NCBI GenBank assembly: GCA_900754965.1
Contig: CAAEEO010000017.1
Coordinates: 62,001 to 126,000, forward strand
DNA length: 64,000 bases
Reading direction: 5' to 3'
Source of the DNA: an uncultured Oscillospiraceae bacterium
GTDB lineage: Bacteria > Bacillota > Clostridia > Oscillospirales > Oscillospiraceae
The notes beneath the pieces were generated by a model. It saw nothing but the letters and a program-made list of their open reading frames with translations. It was not told where the DNA came from and ran no database searches. The position numbers and the translations under genes were made by a program. Shown in pieces: positions 55,101 through 62,512 of this stretch; within the stretch, counting starts at the first letter, position 1; the number at the start of each line of letters is the position of its first letter.

Positions 55101-56056
55101 GGTTCCGTCTCCTTTCGTTCCGGGGCATATTGCAGGTCGCGGAAAAGTCCCTCCACGATCTGTTCATATTCTGTAGCCCGGCTACATTTTCGAATCCGCT
55201 TTCCATAGGTCCCATCATCTGTGAACCCGCGAATCAGGAATGTCCACAATTCTTTCATTTTGCAAAGCAGCTGCTTATCTCCATAGGCCTGCTCTGCCCA
55301 GGCGCGATAATACAGATCGTGGAATCGGCGCACCTGTCTGGCTGTGGTGGGACGGCCGGTTTTGCACTGGGTAATCAGTCCCGGATCTCGTAGCAGGCCC
55401 CGGCCGATCATGATTCCCGCCAGTTTGGGATACTGCTCCTCGATTTTTCGGCAGTCCTCAGGATACAGCAAATCCCCATTATATACCAGAGGAATGGAAC
55501 AGTTTGCATAGGCCTCTGCAAACGCCGACATCCGGACAGGATACCGGTACTGATCCTTCTGCACCCGGGGATGCAGGATCAACTGGGAAATGGGGTACTT
55601 CTGAAAAATTTCCAAAATCGGCCCAAATTCCTCCTCAGACTCCAGGCCCAGCCGGGTCTTCACCGACACCTGGATTGGGCAGTCCTGAAACACAGTGTCC
55701 AGGAACTGATCCAACTTTTCCAAGTCCCGCAGCAGTCCGGCGCCTTTTCCTTTGGTCACCACCGTCTGCGACGGGCAGCCCAAATTCAGATTGACCTCGG
55801 AATACCCCAGTTCTTTCAATTCCCGGGCCGCCTGCACCGCCAGGTCTCCCCGGTTCACCATCAACTGCGGCACCGCATGCAGTCCCCGGTTATTTTCCGG
55901 CAGCAGATCCCGCAGTTCTTTGGGGGAAAAACTGTGGTTCTGATTGGGAGCGGCAAAGGGCAGATAATATCGGTCCGTTTCCGGAAATACGCCATGATGT
56001 GCCCGCCGGAATTGGGCGCCGGTGATGCCTTCCATGGGGGCAAACAAATATTCCAA
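55097..56056 (-). CDS. tRNA-dihydrouridine synthase
   Basis: FMN enzyme reducing uridines in the tRNA D-loop. A TTG start (LEYLFAPMEG) is chosen because GGAGG sits seven bases before it, giving 319 residues. PMEGITGAQFRR near residue 7, NLNLGCPSQTVVTKGKGAGLL with the catalytic Cys near residue 90, and VYNGDLLYPEDC and MIGRGLLRDPGL near residues 195 and 222 are conserved Dus segments. Dus in this organism class is usually DusB-like, but which uridine is modified cannot be told. Confidence 0.93.
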   Translation of the reverse strand: MEYLFAPMEGITGAQFRRAHHGVFPETDRYYLPFAAPNQNHSFSPKELRDLLPENNRGLHAVPQLMVNRGDLAVQAARELKELGYSEVNLNLGCPSQTVVTKGKGAGLLRDLEKLDQFLDTVFQDCPIQVSVKTRLGLESEEEFGPILEIFQKYPISQLILHPRVQKDQYRYPVRMSAFAEAYANCSIPLVYNGDLLYPEDCRKIEEQYPKLAGIMIGRGLLRDPGLITQCKTGRPTTARQVRRFHDLYYRAWAEQAYGDKQLLCKMKELWTFLIRGFTDDGTYGKRIRKCSRATEYEQIVEGLFRDLQYAPERKETEP

Positions 56057-56082
56057 TCCTCTTCCTCCTGGCTTTACACAAA

Positions 56083-56106
56083 GAAAGGCGCCCACAGGCG
56101 CCTTTC
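56083..56106 (-). terminator. Terminator after ppa
   Basis: GAAAGGCGCC and GGCGCCTTTC form a 10-bp stem with a 4-nt loop; the minus strand continues TTTG. Confidence 0.8.
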
Positions 56107-56131
56107 CAATGTTTCTTTGTTCCGATTGTCC

Positions 56132-56671
56132 TTACATCTGGAAGGTTCGGACATAATTTTCGATGCAGAACTGCACCACTTCCTCCGCAGCAGCCCGGTT
56201 ACGGACTTCATCTACTACAGTTTCCTTTCCTTCCAAAGTTTTGTACACCTGGAAGAAATGCTTGATCTCCTCAAACATGTGGCTGGGCAGTTCGAAGATA
56301 TCTTTTACTATGTTGAAGTTGGGATCGCTGAAAGGAACAGCGATAATCTTCTCATCATTCTTACCGCCATCTTTCATGGTAATCACACCGATGGGATAGC
56401 AACGAACCAGAACCATGGGGTCAATGGTCTCGGAGCAAATGACCAAAGCATCCAGAGGGTCACCGTCATCGCCGTAAGTACGGGGAATGAATCCATAGTT
56501 TGCAGGATAGTGGGTGGATGTGTACAGAATACGATCCAGACGGATCATTCCAGTTTCCTTATCCAACTCATATTTCTTTTTGCTTCCCTTCGGGATCTCA
56601 ATCACGACCTCGAAATCATCAGGCTTAATTCTGCACGGCTTAATCTCATGCCAGATATTTCTCATGCTCAT
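56132..56671 (-). CDS. ppa: Inorganic pyrophosphatase, family I
   Basis: Soluble enzyme hydrolysing pyrophosphate, driving biosynthesis forward. EIPKGSKKKYELDKETGMIRLDR at about residues 25-47, YPANYGFIPRTYGDDGDPLDALV at about 55-77 with the DGDPxD metal-binding aspartates, and a later KDGGKNDEKIIAVP segment define family I. At 179 residues it is a normal bacterial length. ATG at 56671 (MSMRNIW) has GGAGA eight bases upstream; the longer frame to 56740 lacks one. Confidence 0.95.
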   Translation of the reverse strand: MSMRNIWHEIKPCRIKPDDFEVVIEIPKGSKKKYELDKETGMIRLDRILYTSTHYPANYGFIPRTYGDDGDPLDALVICSETIDPMVLVRCYPIGVITMKDGGKNDEKIIAVPFSDPNFNIVKDIFELPSHMFEEIKHFFQVYKTLEGKETVVDEVRNRAAAEEVVQFCIENYVRTFQM

Positions 56672-56764
56672 GGACAGGTTCTCCTTAGTTCTGATTCTTA
56701 TTTTCTTATTCTCTGGCGGGCACATTCCGAATGTACCCACGGGATGTCACAATACGACACTGTA

Positions 56765-56792
56765 ATATTATCACAAATGACCGGTCTGTCAA
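56765..56792 (-). promoter_or_regulatory. Promoter of ppa
   Basis: Minus-strand TTGACA (56787-56792), 16 bp, TAATAT (56765-56770), about 95 bp upstream of the start codon. Confidence 0.65.
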
Positions 56793-56923
56793 GTGCAAAA
56801 AGCGACCGGAACGCTAACATCCGCCATTTTTCTGGAAATTCCCGGACATTTTTGATATACTGTTCCCAACTTTCCCGCCGACCCCGTATCGGGCGGACGA
56901 TTCTGATACTCAGGAGGGTTTTT

Positions 56924-57403
56924 ATGAGAAGACACGACCGGGAAGTGACCGATTTTCAAGAGATTCTGGAAATCATTCACCGATGCCAGGTGTGCCGTCT
57001 GGCTCTGAACAACGGCGCCTATCCCTATCTGCTGCCAGTCAACTTCGGAGAAGAACTCGTGGGCGGTCAGTTGGTGCTGTATTTTCATGGCGCAGTCAGC
57101 GGCACGAAATATCGGCTGATGGAGGCAGATCCCCACGCCAGTTTTGAAATGGACTGCGAAACGGTTCTCTGTTCCGACCGCAGCATCGGAGAATGCACCA
57201 TGGCTTATGAAAGCGTCATCGGGCAGGGGCTGCTGCAGGAGATCACACAAGAAGAGGAAAAACTCCATGCTCTGGATGTCCTCACCGCCCATTACCACCC
57301 GGAGGGCTTTGCCTACGACCGCTCCATCCTGCCCCAGACCAGAGTCTGGAGTCTGACCGTTGAAACCATCACCGCCAAGCGCAGGCCCACCCTTTCCCGA
57401 TAA
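56924..57403 (+). CDS. Pyridoxamine 5'-phosphate oxidase-like flavin-binding protein (NimA-like)
   Basis: A 159-residue split-barrel FMN-binding protein. MRRHDREVTDFQEILEIIHRCQVCRLALNN at the N-terminus, the YPYLLPVNFG segment near residue 33 and LYFHGAVSGTKYRLMEADPHASFEMDCE near residue 50 match the NimA/PNPOx-like subgroup. These reduce nitro compounds or serve unknown flavin or heme roles. Genuine vitamin B6 oxidase activity is unlikely. GGAGG precedes the ATG. The long upstream extension of this frame is antisense to dus and ppa and is not coding. Confidence 0.88.
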   Translation: MRRHDREVTDFQEILEIIHRCQVCRLALNNGAYPYLLPVNFGEELVGGQLVLYFHGAVSGTKYRLMEADPHASFEMDCETVLCSDRSIGECTMAYESVIGQGLLQEITQEEEKLHALDVLTAHYHPEGFAYDRSILPQTRVWSLTVETITAKRRPTLSR

Positions 57404-57432
57404 AAATTTAGACAAATTTCACAACTTTTCCG

Positions 57433-57460
57433 TTGACTTTCTCCCAAGCTGTTATATAAT
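57433..57460 (+). promoter_or_regulatory. Promoter of the CBS-ACT gene
   Basis: TTGACT (57433-57438), 16 bp, consensus TATAAT (57455-57460), 54 bp before the ATG. Confidence 0.75.
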
Positions 57461-57513
57461 TTAGTTAGAAAGAACTCTGTTTGGAATGAATAGCAAGTGA
57501 GGAGGCATCGATC

Positions 57514-58122
57514 ATGCTCGTAAAAGCCAGAATGACCCGCAATCCCGTCACCATCACCCCGGATGTCAGTATCTCAGAGGCGCACAGATTGATGAAGGAG
57601 CACTCCTTCCGCCGTCTGCCGGTGGTTCAGGGCGGGAAACTGATCGGCATTGTCACGGAGAAAGAACTCCAGCAGGTCTCTCCCTCCAAGGCAACCACGC
57701 TCAGCGTATTTGAACTGAACTATCTGCTGGAAAAAACCACCATTCAGGAAGCCATGTCCCGGGACCCCATCACAGTTCAGGATGACGACCTGATTGAAAA
57801 AGCAGCTCTGCTCATGCGTACCAACAAAGTAGGCGCGCTGCCGGTCATGCACGGCGACCGGCTGGTCGGCATCATCACAGAGTCCGATATTTTCGACACA
57901 TTCATCGACATTATGGGATTCCGGAATCCCGGGGTGCGCTTGGCTCTTCAATTAGAGGATCAGGCCGGCAGCATCTCTGCCGTGACGAAAATTATCAGCG
58001 AAAAAGGCGGCAATATCACCCACATGGCCCTGTATGGAGACGGCGAGCTGGTCATCCGCATCGCCGAAGAGCATGTGCAGGACATCGTGGCCGCACTGAC
58101 CCAGGCCGGATATATGACCTGA
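57514..58122 (+). CDS. CBS-pair and ACT domain protein (AcuB-like)
   Basis: A 202-residue cytosolic ligand sensor. Two CBS motifs (about residues 6-58, MTRNPVTITPDVSISEAHRLMKEHSFRRLPVV, and about 77-133, MSRDPITVQDDDLIEKAALLMRTNKVGALPVM) form a Bateman module for adenine nucleotides. An ACT domain (LEDQAGSISAVTKIISEKGGNITHMA, from about residue 148) follows. The organisation matches AcuB of acetoin metabolism; no acetoin genes adjoin it, so the regulated enzyme is unknown. GAGGAGG-type site upstream of the ATG. Confidence 0.9.
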   Translation: MLVKARMTRNPVTITPDVSISEAHRLMKEHSFRRLPVVQGGKLIGIVTEKELQQVSPSKATTLSVFELNYLLEKTTIQEAMSRDPITVQDDDLIEKAALLMRTNKVGALPVMHGDRLVGIITESDIFDTFIDIMGFRNPGVRLALQLEDQAGSISAVTKIISEKGGNITHMALYGDGELVIRIAEEHVQDIVAALTQAGYMT

Positions 58123-58159
58123 GTTTCCGAACCGGACACCGGAAACATCTAACAAAAAC

Positions 58160-58196
58160 AAACGATGCGGCAGCCATTGGCTGCCGCATCGTTTTT
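58160..58196. terminator. Bidirectional terminator
   Basis: AAACGATGCGGCAGCC and GGCTGCCGCATCGTTT form a perfect 16-bp stem with loop ATT, with T tracts on both strands, between convergent genes. Confidence 0.95.
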
Positions 58197-58875
58197 ATTC
58201 CTGCTCTGTTTCGGAAAGGATGCACAATCGATTAAAGTACTGGTAATACGGCTCCAGAAACACGAAAGCATCCACCAGTTCCGCCACCAGTGCCCGGTTT
58301 CCCAGGGTCTCATCCCATCCCCGCTGGCAGCAGAGATCCAATCCTTTTCGGTTATACCATCGGTCCAGAGGCGGCTGTGCCGTACCTTTGGGCCGTTTGT
58401 ACTCCGGTGCATCCAGCTGCAATTCCGGCCGGCCTTCCAATTTCCGCGCCAGGTTCAGCAGCGGTTCCGGATTCCGGTCGATCTCCCGGCGCATCAGCGC
58501 CATGGTGGCCGGTTTCGCCTCGTACATTCCCATACCGTAAGCATATCCCTCCGGCCGAATCTCGAACCAGAACACCGGACGGCGGGTCCAGGGCGTCTGT
58601 CCCGGGGTACGGAAAGAGAACCAGAGATGGTCTTTGTACGGTCCCTTGTCGTGCAGACGCCGGGCATCCCGGTAAATCCGGGAAACATGCACTTCCATTC
58701 CCAAATGCGGGCACTGCTCCGTAAATTCCGCAAAGACCTCCTCTGCCAATTCCCGCAGAGGACGCTGTATCAGATCCAGATATTCCTGCTTGTGCGCCTG
58801 AAACCAGTCCCGATAATTGTTGAACCGCACGCCCCACAGAAAATCTGAGGCCTGCTGTGAAAATCCTTGAAACAC
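58195..58875 (-). CDS. DUF2461-domain protein
   Basis: A 226-residue protein matching the DUF2461 family: VRFNNYRDWFQAHKQEYLDLIQRPL near residue 16, IYRDARRLHDKGPYKDHLWFSF near residue 66 and PVFWFEIRPEGYAYGMGMYE near residue 100. The family has no established function. GTG start is preceded nine bases upstream by AAGGAG. It follows the beta-propeller gene by 17 bases and is probably cotranscribed with it. Confidence 0.88.
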   Translation of the reverse strand: MFQGFSQQASDFLWGVRFNNYRDWFQAHKQEYLDLIQRPLRELAEEVFAEFTEQCPHLGMEVHVSRIYRDARRLHDKGPYKDHLWFSFRTPGQTPWTRRPVFWFEIRPEGYAYGMGMYEAKPATMALMRREIDRNPEPLLNLARKLEGRPELQLDAPEYKRPKGTAQPPLDRWYNRKGLDLCCQRGWDETLGNRALVAELVDAFVFLEPYYQYFNRLCILSETEQE

Positions 58876-58892
58876 GATGCTTTGCTCCTTCG

Positions 58893-60641
58893 TCAGGTGA
58901 GTTTGATTCCGAAGATCTTGCACTTCCGGTGGCCGACCACCACCCGGTCGTTGTATACCACCGGGGAGGCCTCGATATTTCCCTCCAGATCCCGGCTGTC
59001 CAGAATCTTTCCGGTCTGGCCGTCGATCAGATAAATGTATCCGCCGGAAGTGGTATAGATCAGATACCCCTTGCCGGTATCGTCATAGAAATCCGCAGGA
59101 GAGGACCAGCTGTACACCTTGGACTCAAACTCCCAAATCGTTTCTCCGGTCTTTTTGTCCAATGCTGCCAAAATGCCGGTATTGGCCTCCGGCGTCCGGG
59201 AGATGGCCACAAAAATCCGGTCGTCCAAATCATGTTTGCCCACGGCAATGGTGCCCTGGGCGCCGCCGGATACGCCGTTGACAGAATGGCAGGAATATTC
59301 CGTTTTCCAGACGATTTCCCCGTTCAGCGCATCAATTTTCCACACCGGGATTGTCGCCTTGTCCCAGCTCCGCCATCCCAGATGGAAGGAAGTGCTGATG
59401 TAAATGTAGGGGTGTCCGTCCTCCACATCCAGTACCGGCGTGCTGTTGGTATCATCCAGCACATCCTGCGTCCAAACCACTTCCAACGTATCCAGGTCCA
59501 AGCACATCAGATTGCCGCCATTATCCGCCAGAATCAAATTGCCGTTCCAGACCACCGGACTGGCCTCCATGCCAAGCCAGTATTTGTCTCCGTTTCTTGT
59601 CGTCGTATAGCGCCATTTCACCACTTCGTCCGGGTCTACCGATACCGTTCCCGCAGCGGGATCGTACTGACTGTTCAAATGGATCAAATACAAAATGCCG
59701 TTTTCCCCGGGATAGATGAGGGTATCTGTTTCCGCATCCACCAGAGGAGAGCCGTCAAACATACTCCAGGCCCGGTGGGCGAACCCGTCCCCGTTGCCGA
59801 AGGTATACAGGATTTTCCCGTCAATCAGGCTGATCACAAAAGCCCGGGAATCCCCCCGGTAGCTGTGATATCCGGAGCCCAGGTACAGCAGCGGATACCC
59901 CCGGGGGTCCAGAGACGCCGTCCCCTTAAAGGTGTAACCGATGTTCAGCGGATCCCGGGTCTTTTTCCCGGTGTCCAAATCCAGGAAGTAAATGTATCCA
60001 TCCATGCAGGGATAGATTACTTCCTTCAGTCCGTCCTTCTCCCGGGCACTGTCGTACAGATTCATTTGCTGCCGCAGCTCCGGTTCCCACTCCACGATCA
60101 GCGGCTGTCCTGTCCATCCGCTACCGGTCCAGACATTGCCGTCCGGCGCCTGCAGGGACCCGGTGGAAATCTGCCAACTCTCCCCAAATTTCTGGTTCAC
60201 CAAATTGGCCGTACCATATGTTGCTCCCGTCCGGTAATTGTTTCCCCGGAAGGTGATCACGCCCTTCAGGTCCGTGTATGTATCTCCGGCACCGAACCGG
60301 ATTTCCCGGCTGGGGGTATAGGTATCCACCCGCTCCCCATTCACTTCCACTTCTGTAGAAGTGATGAAATTCTCCGGCCGGGTCTGCTCCGTGGAAGTGA
60401 CCTGTAAGTTCTCCCCGGGCACATTGGACGGCTGCGGAGTGGGCGTCGGCGTTGTTTCCGGCATGGGTGCAATCTGTTCCATCGCAGTCCCATCTTCCGT
60501 CCCCGCCGCCTGTGCCCGATGGAGCAGCAGGGATTGGAACACAATGGCCGTCAAAATGCCCACCAGTAACAGGAACAGCAGGAACTGCCCCACAAATCCC
60601 CAAAATCCTCCAGAATTTGTCGTTGTTTCCGAATGTTTCAT
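58893..60641 (-). CDS. Membrane-anchored PQQ-type beta-propeller protein
   Basis: A 582-residue protein with one N-terminal helix (GQFLLFLLLVGILTAIVFQSLLL, about residues 19-41), a Pro/Thr linker, and an extracytoplasmic beta-propeller. PQQ-like repeats recur, e.g. YIYFLDLDTGKKTRDPLN, LMCLDLDTLEVVWTQD, WKIDALNGEIVWKTE, LAALDKKTGETIWEFES and YIYLIDGQTGKILDSRD. The tryptophan-docking pattern is present, but the organism probably does not use PQQ and the fold is more likely a BamB-like scaffold. ATG has GGAG six bases upstream. Confidence 0.88.
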   Translation of the reverse strand: MKHSETTTNSGGFWGFVGQFLLFLLLVGILTAIVFQSLLLHRAQAAGTEDGTAMEQIAPMPETTPTPTPQPSNVPGENLQVTSTEQTRPENFITSTEVEVNGERVDTYTPSREIRFGAGDTYTDLKGVITFRGNNYRTGATYGTANLVNQKFGESWQISTGSLQAPDGNVWTGSGWTGQPLIVEWEPELRQQMNLYDSAREKDGLKEVIYPCMDGYIYFLDLDTGKKTRDPLNIGYTFKGTASLDPRGYPLLYLGSGYHSYRGDSRAFVISLIDGKILYTFGNGDGFAHRAWSMFDGSPLVDAETDTLIYPGENGILYLIHLNSQYDPAAGTVSVDPDEVVKWRYTTTRNGDKYWLGMEASPVVWNGNLILADNGGNLMCLDLDTLEVVWTQDVLDDTNSTPVLDVEDGHPYIYISTSFHLGWRSWDKATIPVWKIDALNGEIVWKTEYSCHSVNGVSGGAQGTIAVGKHDLDDRIFVAISRTPEANTGILAALDKKTGETIWEFESKVYSWSSPADFYDDTGKGYLIYTTSGGYIYLIDGQTGKILDSRDLEGNIEASPVVYNDRVVVGHRKCKIFGIKLT

Positions 60642-60725
60642 TTCTTTCTCCAAACTGAACTCCATGTTCCGCCTTCCGGGCCGGTTTATGCCGCACCGTT
60701 CCCGGAATCACCGGTCATTCTATCT

Positions 60726-61574
60726 TTACTCGGTGTGGTGAACATGGTTGTTGATATGATCCATGCAATAGCAGTGATACCCCGCGCAGCGGGAGCAGAA
60801 CCGGAACTCCAGATCCGGATAATCCGTATCCGTCCGACCGCAAACCTCACATTTCCGGTTGTAGGGGCGGTCTTTCATTTCCCGTTTCAGCCGGCGGGTC
60901 TCCTTCTGGAAATCCACCACATTTTTCTGGCGCTGTACCTTGCCCACGCCGATCATGTCCCACAGCCAGTGACCGCAGAACACAAAGTAGTTCAGCAGCG
61001 CCACCAACGGCATCAGATTCAGGGGGAACGGCTGGGTGAGCACACCGAATGCAAACAGCACCGCGTTGATAATCGCCAGCCACTTGATTTTCACCGGGAT
61101 GAACCAGAACAGCAGCAAATAGGTGTCCGGATACAGCGTTGCAAAGGCAAAATACATAGACAAATACACATAATTCATGGTCAGTCCATAGCTGATGCCT
61201 GTAATCAGCCACACCAGTGTGCCGGACAGAATGGTCAGGAGCATTCCGCTGAGCATATAAAATGTGAACTTTCCTGTCCCCCAGGTTTCTTCCAGACTGT
61301 TGCCGATAAAGTAATACAGGTACAGCCAGAACACCAGAGAAATTCCGCCTGCCTGCGGGATGAAGATAAAGGTCACCAGCCGCCAGATCTGTCCGTGTTT
61401 GAACACCATCTCCGGCGAGAATGTAAGCATATTCAAAAACAGGCCCGAGCGGTCCATAGTGCTGAACAGCCATACCGCAATATTGCCCAAAACAATGAGC
61501 ATCATCAGCCGAGGGATTCCAAACCGGGGATGCATCAGGCAAAACCGGTCAATCCGATCCATCAATTTTCTCAA
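60726..61574 (-). CDS. Rhomboid-like membrane protein lacking catalytic Ser, with C-terminal zinc ribbon
   Basis: A 282-residue protein. Six helices fill residues 20-215 with rhomboid-fold signs: GQIWRLVTFIFIPQAGG near residue 61 and YYFIGNSLEETWGTGKFTFYMLSG near residue 88. The protease GxSG serine and helix-6 histidine are not visible (TGISYGLTMNYVY and FNLM-type segments instead), so it is a pseudoprotease. The cytoplasmic tail carries CEVCG...FCSRCAGYHCYCMDH, a zinc ribbon. A TTG start with GGAGG seven bases upstream is used. It heads an operon with the beta-propeller protein and DUF2461. Confidence 0.8.
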   Translation of the reverse strand: MRKLMDRIDRFCLMHPRFGIPRLMMLIVLGNIAVWLFSTMDRSGLFLNMLTFSPEMVFKHGQIWRLVTFIFIPQAGGISLVFWLYLYYFIGNSLEETWGTGKFTFYMLSGMLLTILSGTLVWLITGISYGLTMNYVYLSMYFAFATLYPDTYLLLFWFIPVKIKWLAIINAVLFAFGVLTQPFPLNLMPLVALLNYFVFCGHWLWDMIGVGKVQRQKNVVDFQKETRRLKREMKDRPYNRKCEVCGRTDTDYPDLEFRFCSRCAGYHCYCMDHINNHVHHTE

Positions 61575-61645
61575 GACGAGACCTCCTAATTGGTAGTTTC
61601 CAGATATTGTACCATAAATTCTTGGGAAATACACTATTTTTATAC

Positions 61646-61674
61646 TTTCGTTTTTCCGCGGGATATGGTATATT
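61646..61674 (+). promoter_or_regulatory. Candidate rlmB promoter
   Basis: TTTCGT (61646-61651), 17 bp, TATATT (61669-61674), 43 bp before the GTG start. Confidence 0.5.
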
Positions 61675-61717
61675 GAATCTGTATCAACAGAAATTTGTAG
61701 AAATATGAGGAATCACC

Positions 61718-62488
61718 GTGAAAAACGAAGAAATAAACAGAGAACGTCAAGATTTGATCGAAGGTCGCAACGCTGTGATCGAAGCGCTCCGGGCCGGACG
61801 GGCCATTGATAAAATTTATCTGGCCAAAGGTGAAACTGACAAGGCCCTGGGGCATATTGCCTCCAAGGCTAGGGCTGCCGGCACCGTGGTGGTGGAGACC
61901 GACCGGCATAAACTGGACCTGATGAGCTGCACCGGCGCCCATCAGGGCGTGATTGCCGTGTCCGCTGTGCGGGAGTATGTGAGCGTGGATGATATCCTTG
62001 CCATCGCCGCCGAGCGGAATGAGCCGCCGTTCGTCATCATCTGTGACGAGATCAGTGACCCCCACAATATGGGCGCCATTATCCGGACCGCCGAGTGCGT
62101 GGGCGCCCACGGCGTCATCATCCCCAAGCGCCGCAGCGCAGGACTGACCGCCATCGTGGGCAAGGCCAGCGCCGGTGCCGCCGAGCATATGGCTGTGGCC
62201 CGGGTACCGAACATCACTGCCGCTCTGAAAGAATTGAAAGACGCCGGTCTTTGGATTTACGGCGCTGCCGCCGAAGGTACCGCCGGTTTGTGGGAAACCG
62301 ATTTCTCCGGCCCTGTGGGTCTGGTCATCGGTTCCGAGGGCGACGGCATGAGCCGCCTGGTCGCCGAAAGCTGCGACTTCACCGTCAGCATTCCCCTGCG
62401 GGGCAAGGTTTCTTCCCTCAACGCCTCTGCCGCCGCCGCTGTGGTGATGTATGAGATCCTGCATCAGCGAATGAACGCAGGAAACTAA
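61718..62488 (+). CDS. rlmB: 23S rRNA (guanosine-2'-O-)-methyltransferase RlmB
   Basis: SPOUT-class SAM methyltransferase, 256 residues. The N-terminal substrate-binding domain starts with the GRNAVIEALRAGRAIDKIYLAKG pattern; the catalytic domain has DPHNMGAIIRTAECVGAHGVI near residue 109, VIGSEGDGMSRL near residue 205 and IPLRGKVSSLNASAAAAVVMYE near residue 225, the three trefoil-knot SpoU motifs. GTG start with AGGA upstream. RlmB (G2251) is the best match, although TrmH-like specificity cannot be excluded. The next gene starts 25 bases downstream. Confidence 0.93.
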   Translation: MKNEEINRERQDLIEGRNAVIEALRAGRAIDKIYLAKGETDKALGHIASKARAAGTVVVETDRHKLDLMSCTGAHQGVIAVSAVREYVSVDDILAIAAERNEPPFVIICDEISDPHNMGAIIRTAECVGAHGVIIPKRRSAGLTAIVGKASAGAAEHMAVARVPNITAALKELKDAGLWIYGAAAEGTAGLWETDFSGPVGLVIGSEGDGMSRLVAESCDFTVSIPLRGKVSSLNASAAAAVVMYEILHQRMNAGN

Positions 62489-62512
62489 AACCGTTTTAAG
62501 GATCGTGGAATT

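Noticed and set aside
55571..56923. Long upstream extension of the PNPOx-like frame
   Set aside because: It is antisense to dus and ppa; the real start is ATG 56924 with GGAGG upstream.
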